In this document: in pieces, positions 14,810 through 19,696 of the stretch
Layout of the letters: each line of letters opens with the position of its first letter
Position numbering within the stretch: the first letter of the stretch is position 1
Assembly: GCA_041300865.1 (NCBI GenBank)
Contig: JBFYTF010000011.1
Coordinates: 1-19,696 of the forward strand
From: JAAYZQ01 sp041300865
GTDB lineage: Bacteria; Chloroflexota; Anaerolineae; JAAYZQ01
Direction: 5' to 3'
Length of the DNA: 19,696 bases
Notes under the pieces: generated by a model
Told to the model about the DNA's origin: nothing
Seen by the model: only the letters and a program-made list of their open reading frames with translations
The model's database searches: none
Made by a program: the position numbers and the translations under genes

Positions 14810-16210
14810 TTAACTGTCCTCGAACGAGGAGAAAAGGGTGTTGAGCGACTCGGACAGGCTCGGGTGGGTAAACACCGCGTCTCTCAGCACGGGGTAGGGC
14901 AGCCCGGCCATCATGGCCACCTGCAACATGGCCATGATCTCGCCCCCCTCGATGCCCAGAATCGCCACGCCAAGGATCTGGTCGCTTTCGGCGTCGACCA
15001 GCGCCTTCATGAAACCCCGCGTCTCCTCCAGCTCTATGGCGCGGGCGACCCACGACATGGGGATGCGGGCCACCCGGTAGCGGCGGCCCTCCTCTCGCGC
15101 CTGCCGCTCTGTCAAGCCTACACGGCCGAGCTGCGGGTCGATATAGACGACGTAGGGCACGGGGCGGTCGTGCACGGTACGCTCCCCGTCGCCCAGCAAA
15201 TTGGCGCACAAAATGCGATAGTCGTCGTAGGAGACGTGGGTGAAGGCCGGGCCCCCCTTGACATCTCCCAGGGCATACACTCCCGGGACATTGGTCTCCA
15301 GCCGCTCGTCGGCCAGGATGTAACCCCGCCGGTCCACCGCCACGCCGCCGGCGGCCAGGTTAAGCGCATCGCTGTTGGGTTCGCGCCCGGTGGCCACCAG
15401 CAGGTGCGAGCCGCGGACCACGTGCTGGCCGTCCGGGGCCTGGACGTGGAGGCTGATTGCTCCACCTGCTCCTTCGGCGTGGGCCTCCTGTGCCTCGGTG
15501 CCCAGCAGCAGGCGGATGCCGTCCTCGCGTAGAATGTCGGCCACAGCCTCCGCCACATCCGAGTCCTCGTTGGGCAGCAGCTGGTCCCGCCGCTGGATAA
15601 TGGTCACCTCGCTGCCGAAGCGGCGGAACATCTGGCCGAACTCCAGGCCCACGTATCCGCCGCCGAGGACGAGCAGGTGTTCCGGCAGCTGCTCCAGCTC
15701 CATGATAGACGTCGAATCCAGGAACGGCACCTGGTCGAGGCCGGGCAGCCGGGGCACCTGCGGCCGGCCCCCGGTGTTGATGAAAACCTTGTCCGCCGCC
15801 AGGTGCAGCGTCTCGCCGGCGTTTAGGCGCACGGCCAGCGACTTGTGCCCGTTGAAATGCGCCTCGCCCATCAGCAGGTCCACACCCTCGGTCCCTTCGA
15901 TACGGCGCACGAGGCTGCGCCGAAACCCCTCGACGACCTCTTCCTTGCGCCGGCGCACGGCTGCGAGGTCCACCGCTACCGGGCCGGCCTCGACCCCAAA
16001 GCTCGCGGCGCGGCGCGCCACGTAGGCGACGCGCGCGCTGGCGACCATCGTCTTGGTTGGCGTGCAGCCCCAGTTGATGCACGAGCCACCGACAAGCTGG
16101 CGCTCGACGAGGGCCACCTTCCAGCCGGCCCTTGCCAGAGCCGTTGACAGGGGCACTCCCGACTGGCCCGCACCCACGATCACGGCGTCGTATGTCCTGG
16201 TCTCGGTCAC
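14810..16210 (-). CDS. class I pyridine nucleotide-disulfide oxidoreductase (mercuric reductase-like subgroup, not MerA)
   Basis: The product is 466 residues. It has an FAD-binding 'VGAGQSG' (12-18), the redox disulfide 'CINWGC' (C44, C49), an NAD(P)-binding 'LGGGYVGLEFG' in the middle, 'ALGDVKGG' and a C-terminal dimerisation domain. That domain ends in 'THPSLSE' with H449 and E454, the dyad used by lipoamide dehydrogenase-type enzymes. The 'GGSCINWGCTPTKT' text is common in proteins named mercuric reductase. However, there is no C-terminal Cys pair and no heavy-metal domain, so mercury reduction is not supported. It moves electrons between NAD(P)H, FAD and an unknown acceptor. GTG at 16210 is chosen because AAAAGGAG lies six bases ahead. 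It begins two bases after the M20 stop. Confidence 0.88.
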   Translation of the reverse strand: MTETRTYDAVIVGAGQSGVPLSTALARAGWKVALVERQLVGGSCINWGCTPTKTMVASARVAYVARRAASFGVEAGPVAVDLAAVRRRKEEVVEGFRRSLVRRIEGTEGVDLLMGEAHFNGHKSLAVRLNAGETLHLAADKVFINTGGRPQVPRLPGLDQVPFLDSTSIMELEQLPEHLLVLGGGYVGLEFGQMFRRFGSEVTIIQRRDQLLPNEDSDVAEAVADILREDGIRLLLGTEAQEAHAEGAGGAISLHVQAPDGQHVVRGSHLLVATGREPNSDALNLAAGGVAVDRRGYILADERLETNVPGVYALGDVKGGPAFTHVSYDDYRILCANLLGDGERTVHDRPVPYVVYIDPQLGRVGLTERQAREEGRRYRVARIPMSWVARAIELEETRGFMKALVDAESDQILGVAILGIEGGEIMAMLQVAMMAGLPYPVLRDAVFTHPSLSESLNTLFSSFEDS

Positions 16211-16212
16211 CG

Positions 16213-17379
16213 TCAGCTCCTTTTCTCCTGCCCCAACAGCCGGAGCGCCGTCTCGGCCAGCAACGCGGCGCCGAGGGGCAAGCACGCCTCATTCAGGTCA
16301 AAGTTCGGGTTGTGGATCGAGCGCTCGTCGCCGTCGATGCGGCAGCCCAGGCGGAAGAAGGCCCCGGGAGCCAGCGCGGCCAGCACGGCGAAATCCTCGG
16401 CCCCCATGCCCCTCTCGCCGTGTCGCACCGAGCCCGGGCCGAGCAAGTCGGTCGCTGCCTGCTCCACGACCGCCGCGACCGCTGCGTCGTTGACCACGGG
16501 CGGTGAACCCCGGCGGATGCGCAGGGCATAGTCGCCGCCCAGCGTCCGGGCGATGGACAGGGCCCGATCCATCTCCTCGTGAATCCGGGCCTGAACCTCG
16601 GGTGTATCATAGCGGATGGTACCCGCGATCTCGACCTTTTCGGGGATGACGTTGTTGGCCTGGCCGCCGTGGATCGACCCCACGCTGAGCACCGCTGGGG
16701 CCAGCGGATCGATGCGCCGCGAGACAATGCCGTGCAGGGCCAGCACGACGTGGGCGGCAGTGTGGATGGGATCCAGGCCCTTGTGCGGGTAGGCTCCGTG
16801 GCCGCCGCGCCCGGTGACGGTTGCCCAGAAGCTGTCCACCCCGGCCGATACAGGGCCGGGATCGACCGCGATCTGGCCCACCGGCAGCCCGCCATGAATG
16901 TGGAGGGCCACTACCGCCTCGACACCGTCCATCGCCCCGTCGTGCACCATGCGCTGCGCGCCGCTCAGGCCTTCGTCGTCCTCCATCTCTTCCGCCGGCT
17001 GGAAGAGAAAGCGCACCGTTCCGGGCAGGCTCCGCCCGGCCAGCAGGGTCGCCGCGCCGAGGGCCATGGCTGTGTGGGCGTCGTGCCCGCAGGCGTGCAT
17101 CACGCCTGGCGTCCGCGAGGCATACGGCGCACCGCTCTCTTCCACCACCGGCAGGGCGTCCATGTCGGCCCGGATGGCCATAATGGGCCGGCCTGTGCCT
17201 CGCTCGCCGACGACGCCGGTCTTGCCCACCTGTCGCCGCACCGCATATCCCAACGGCTCCAGCACCTCGGCGACGAGCTGCGCGGTGCGCAACTCCCGGA
17301 AGCCAAGCTCTGGGTGTTGGTGAATGTCGCGCCGCCAGTGGACCAACTGCTCTGCGAGTTGCTTTGCCCCGTCCAGCAT
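16213..17379 (-). CDS. M20D family amidohydrolase (N-acyl amino acid hydrolase type)
   Basis: The product is 388 residues, normal for the family, which removes acyl groups from amino acids or peptides with two divalent metals. Motifs in order are 'RRDIHQHPELGF' (16-27), 'IRADMDALP' (69-77), 'HACGHDAHTAMALG' (95-108, with C97 and H99 as ligands), 'FQPAEE' (126-131), 'ALHIHGGLPVG' (158-168), a lid-domain 'GRGGHGAYPHKGLDP', and 'GMGAEDFA' near the end. Relatives include hippurate hydrolases, IAA-amino acid hydrolases and diaminopimelate deacetylases; the exact substrate is not readable. The ATG at 17379 has a strong GAGGAGGT site eight bases upstream. It lies 19 bases after the SDR gene. Confidence 0.92.
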   Translation of the reverse strand: MLDGAKQLAEQLVHWRRDIHQHPELGFRELRTAQLVAEVLEPLGYAVRRQVGKTGVVGERGTGRPIMAIRADMDALPVVEESGAPYASRTPGVMHACGHDAHTAMALGAATLLAGRSLPGTVRFLFQPAEEMEDDEGLSGAQRMVHDGAMDGVEAVVALHIHGGLPVGQIAVDPGPVSAGVDSFWATVTGRGGHGAYPHKGLDPIHTAAHVVLALHGIVSRRIDPLAPAVLSVGSIHGGQANNVIPEKVEIAGTIRYDTPEVQARIHEEMDRALSIARTLGGDYALRIRRGSPPVVNDAAVAAVVEQAATDLLGPGSVRHGERGMGAEDFAVLAALAPGAFFRLGCRIDGDERSIHNPNFDLNEACLPLGAALLAETALRLLGQEKRS

Positions 17380-17398
17380 GGACGTACCTCCTCAGCGG

Positions 17399-18187
17399 CT
17401 ATCTGGCTGCCGAGCAGGCATAGCGCCGTACCAGCGACTGCACCTGCTCCTCGTCCCAGGACAAGAACGCCCCGCTCCACTCGGGCGGCGTGTAGAAGGC
17501 CAGGACCGCCAGGGCACAGCCCGGGACGGCCGGCGGCAGGAGCTCACCCTGGCGGTGATAGGCCACGAAGCGCTCGTACACCTCGGCGGGCATGCCCGGG
17601 GCACCTTCCCGCCGGATGGTGGCCTGCATCTCCGTGTCCACAACGCCCGGCCGGAAGGATATGGCGGTTACGTCCGGCTCCTCGGCGGCGATCACCCGTG
17701 TCAGGTGCGTCACTGCCGCCTTGGACACGCAGTAGGCGGCCCACCCGGGCACGGCGTTCACGGCGGCCCCGCTGGAGACGTTGATCACCCGGCCGCTGCG
17801 CTCCCGCAGGTAAGGCAGGGCAGCGGCCGTGAGGAGCACCGGCCCCAGGACGTTCGTCGCCCAGTTGTCCGTCCACGCGCCGGCTTCGGCCTCGGCCAGG
17901 GGAGCCACCGGCCCCAGGATACCGGCATTGTTCACCAGGGCGTCCAGGCCCCGAAACTGCTCCACGGTGGCCGCCACCACGCGCTCCGCGTCCTGCGGCC
18001 GGCTCACGTCCCCCGGCAGCACGAGTGCGCGCCCGCCCGTCCGGCGCACATCCTCCGCCACCGCCTCCAGGTCGGCCGGCGAGCGGGCCATCAGCGCCAC
18101 GTTGGCTCCCAGTTGCGCCGCCGCTCGGGCAGCAGCGGCCCCCAGTCCACGCGAAGCGCCCGTGATCAAGATGGTGAGATCGTTCAT
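17399..18187 (-). CDS. short-chain dehydrogenase/reductase
   Basis: The product is 262 residues. It is a classical SDR with the coenzyme motif 'TGASRGLG' (9-16), 'VNNAG' (85-89), and the catalytic Ser139, Tyr152 and Lys156 in 'NVSSG' and 'YCVSK'. Arg34 in 'LMARS' suggests NADP(H) preference. 'RPGVVDTEMQATIR' after the active site resembles the sepiapterin/benzil reductase group, so a ketone or dicarbonyl substrate is plausible but not proven. The ATG at 18187 has GGAG seven bases ahead. A strong hairpin lies between it and ndk. Confidence 0.9.
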   Translation of the reverse strand: MNDLTILITGASRGLGAAAARAAAQLGANVALMARSPADLEAVAEDVRRTGGRALVLPGDVSRPQDAERVVAATVEQFRGLDALVNNAGILGPVAPLAEAEAGAWTDNWATNVLGPVLLTAAALPYLRERSGRVINVSSGAAVNAVPGWAAYCVSKAAVTHLTRVIAAEEPDVTAISFRPGVVDTEMQATIRREGAPGMPAEVYERFVAYHRQGELLPPAVPGCALAVLAFYTPPEWSGAFLSWDEEQVQSLVRRYACSAAR

Positions 18188-18245
18188 GGTCTTTCTCCGT
18201 CAAAGGGAGGACTCGGGCAACAACCGTTCCCGGGCCGGCCTACGC

Positions 18246-18284
18246 AGAGGGCCTGACCAACCATCTCTGGTCGGCAGGCCCTCT
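18246..18284 (-). terminator. strong hairpin after ndk, without a T-run
   Basis: AGAGGGCCT (18246-18254) pairs with AGGCCCTCT (18276-18284), and GACC (18255-18258) with GGTC (18269-18272), leaving a three-base bulge and a 10-base loop. It begins 27 bases after the ndk stop codon in the direction of transcription. No run of T follows on the minus strand. It may be a terminator of a type not needing one, an mRNA 3'-end stabiliser, or an attenuator before the SDR gene. Confidence 0.45.
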
Positions 18285-18311
18285 CTCCGTCGAGATAGCC
18301 GTCCCGGGCGA

Positions 18312-18761
18312 TTACTCGTTGATCCAGCCGTCTATTGCCCGCTGGTAGCTCAGGATTTCGTCCTCGGCAAAGTAGAGGGCGATTTCGTAGGCGGCCGTGT
18401 CTTGCCCGTCGGAGCCGTGGACCAGGTTGCGGCCGACCTCCAGGCCAAAATCGGCGCGGATCGTGCCGGGCTGGGCCTGGGCAGGATTGGTGGCCCCCAT
18501 GGTGCTGCGCACGATGGCGATGGCGTTCCGGCCCTCGACCACCGCGACGACGACGGGCCCGCTGGTGATGAACTGGATGAGGCCCGGGTAGAATGGCTTG
18601 CCCTCGTGGACGGCATAGTGCCGGGCCGCGAGCTCCGGGCTGATCTGGATGAGCTTCATGGCGGCCAGCCGGAGCCCCCTGCGCTCCAGCCGGGTGAGGA
18701 TGGGGCCGATGAGTCCCCTCTGCACGGCGTCGGGCTTGAGAATTACGAGTGTGCGTTCCAT
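18312..18761 (-). CDS. ndk: nucleoside diphosphate kinase
   Basis: The product is 149 residues, standard length. It transfers the gamma phosphate of ATP to other nucleoside diphosphates through a phosphohistidine. The catalytic His is H115 in 'NLVHGSD'. 'TLVILKPDAVQRGLIG' (4-19) carries K9, and 'GATNP' (89-93) with R85 and R102 completes the nucleotide pocket. The ATG at 18761 has GGGAG six bases ahead. It follows the WLQD/TPR gene by 19 bases and is probably in the same transcript. Confidence 0.97.
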   Translation of the reverse strand: MERTLVILKPDAVQRGLIGPILTRLERRGLRLAAMKLIQISPELAARHYAVHEGKPFYPGLIQFITSGPVVVAVVEGRNAIAIVRSTMGATNPAQAQPGTIRADFGLEVGRNLVHGSDGQDTAAYEIALYFAEDEILSYQRAIDGWINE

Positions 18762-18780
18762 CCATTCTCCCTGTTGTGAT

Positions 18781-19696
18781 CTAGCGTTTCAGCAGGGCCT
18801 GCCTGGCCTGGCGGTACATGTCCAGGGCGCGGTCCAGCTGGTCTTCTTGCACAAATGCGTCGCCCAGCAGCTGGTATACCCGGGAGCGGTCCACGTCCTC
18901 CTCGGCCAGGCGCTGAAGGTCTTGGACGACGTCAGGCACGAACTTGCGGGTGGCAATGAGCTTTTCGTACTGGCCCAGGGCGGCGTTCCATTCCTGTTGG
19001 CTGGCGCTCAAGCGTGCGACTTCCAGCCGGAGGCGGTGATTGCGAGGCGACGACTGGAGCTCGGCCCGCAGCTCCTGCAACTTTAGTGCGGCGGCTGGGG
19101 CCGCTTCCGCCGCGGCTGCCTCTACCCCTGCAGGCGCGGCAGCGGGAGGCGCACCTTCCACGGCAGGTTCTGCCGGCGGCACCGTGGGTGCCACCGCCTC
19201 TTCCGCGATCGCCACCTCGGCTTCTGCCTCGAGCTCGGGTGCCACGACTTCGACTTCCTGCTCGCCGGCCGGCCCCAGCCAATCGGACACCTCTTCGACC
19301 ACGCGCGCCTCGACAGCCTCCTCATACAGAGGTGCCGACACCTCGGCCTCCGGCTCCCGCAGAGCCTCTAGCCAGTCATGCACCTCTTCGGTCACCGGCA
19401 CCTCAACCGTCTCCTCAGCCTCGGCGCCCGGCAGTGCCGGCTCCGCCTCGGCGAAATCTTGCAGCCAGGCCGGTAGCTCTTCTTCCGCAACCTCGGTCAC
19501 CGGCACCTCGCCTTCCGGCATGCCCACGTCCTGCAGCCAGGCCGGTGGCTCTTCCTCGCCGCCCTCTTCAACCTCGGGCGCCGGCACCTCGGCCTCCGGC
19601 GCGCCCACGTCCTGCAGCCACGCCGGTATCTCTTCCTCGCCGCCCTCTTCAACCTCGGGCGCCGGAGGCCGAGGTGCCGGCGCCCGAGGTTGAAGA
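18781..19696 (-). CDS. acidic WLQD-repeat protein with C-terminal TPR-like helices (5' end beyond the window)
   Basis: The frame is open to the right edge and ends at 18781, about 305 codons. The N-terminal part is strongly acidic, with repeats of 'EEEPPAWLQDVG(A/M)PE' spaced 24-27 residues apart, degrading to 'HDWLEALREPE' and 'SDWLGPAGEQE'. An Ala/Pro/Glu-rich linker follows. The last 100 residues ('RLRLEVARLSASQQEWNAALGQYEKLI', then 'SRVYQLLGDAFVQEDQLDRALDMYRQAR') form TPR-like helix pairs. Such proteins are found in Anaerolineae; their role is unknown, perhaps scaffold or partner binding by the Trp motifs. The first ten codons at the edge read through an inverted copy and should not be trusted. 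Confidence 0.75.
   Translation of the reverse strand, partial: LQPRAPAPRPPAPEVEEGGEEEIPAWLQDVGAPEAEVPAPEVEEGGEEEPPAWLQDVGMPEGEVPVTEVAEEELPAWLQDFAEAEPALPGAEAEETVEVPVTEEVHDWLEALREPEAEVSAPLYEEAVEARVVEEVSDWLGPAGEQEVEVVAPELEAEAEVAIAEEAVAPTVPPAEPAVEGAPPAAAPAGVEAAAAEAAPAAALKLQELRAELQSSPRNHRLRLEVARLSASQQEWNAALGQYEKLIATRKFVPDVVQDLQRLAEEDVDRSRVYQLLGDAFVQEDQLDRALDMYRQARQALLKR
19456..19665. repeat. tandem coding repeats of 72-81 bp
   Basis: Units begin at 19456, 19528 and 19609. The second and third are almost identical over 57 bases and 81 bases apart (27 codons). The first is diverged and 72 bases long (24 codons). All encode the acidic 'PAWLQD' unit. The array runs toward the window edge, so copy number is unknown. 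Confidence 0.85.
19646..19696. repeat. perfect inverted repeat at the window edge (fold-back)
   Basis: Arms of 20 bases (19646-19665 and 19677-19696) are exact reverse complements around an 11-base spacer. The last 31 bases (19666-19696) are also an exact reverse complement of 19565-19595. The strand therefore turns back on the repeat array just at the end of the window. Confidence 0.9.

Noticed and set aside
14810..16210. Mercury resistance (merA)
   Set aside because: The C-terminal Cys pair and heavy-metal-binding domain are missing and no other mer genes are nearby.

Overview
The window is about 19.7 kb of GC-rich, gene-dense bacterial chromosome. It most resembles a member of the Chloroflexota, probably Anaerolineae. 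That is an inference from protein style: secreted or anchored proteins with Thr-Pro-rich linkers (left edge and the GH3 protein), an acidic protein with repeated 'AWLQD' motifs ahead of TPR-like helices (right edge), and a DUF1786 protein. No rRNA, tRNA, insertion sequence, phage gene or CRISPR array is visible. No stretch longer than 300 bases lacks a gene; the largest gap (8760-9019) holds two divergent promoters.

Layout. Positions 1-6213 (minus strand) hold an envelope-related block and one DNA-related protein. They are, in transcription order, a helicase-C-like protein without a motor (6213-4507), an ALG5-like glycosyltransferase (4458-3697), a membrane-anchored GH3 protein (3605-840) and a TPR/transmembrane protein coupled to it by a GTGA overlap (843 to the edge). 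Positions 6220-7410 (plus) hold a YkvA-type membrane protein and a MerR-type regulator behind a near-consensus promoter. Then come rimO (minus), a short AbrB-like protein (plus), an APH-fold kinase and a DUF2071 protein (both minus), and a DUF1786 protein (plus) divergent from the DUF2071 gene.

From 19696 down to 12330 all genes are on the minus strand: WLQD/TPR protein, ndk, SDR oxidoreductase, M20 amidohydrolase, class I flavoprotein disulfide reductase, zwf (G6PDH) and pgl (6-phosphogluconolactonase). Gaps inside SDR-M20-flavoprotein-zwf are 2 to 29 bp, so these four genes are probably co-transcribed. zwf and pgl catalyse the first two steps of the oxidative pentose phosphate pathway and supply NADPH, which the neighbouring SDR and flavoprotein could use or exchange. 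This link is inferred from order only.

The signals that repay a second look are mostly non-coding. They are a structured 189-base gap between zwf and pgl with a possible alternative terminator hairpin, several promoters with exact 17-bp spacing that settle which start codons are possible, and a fold-back of the sequence in the last 31 bases, which looks like an assembly artefact at a repeat. I found no clear undescribed multi-gene system. The less understood proteins are the motorless helicase-C-like protein, the GH3 protein lacking the usual NagZ acid/base histidine, and the DUF1786 protein.
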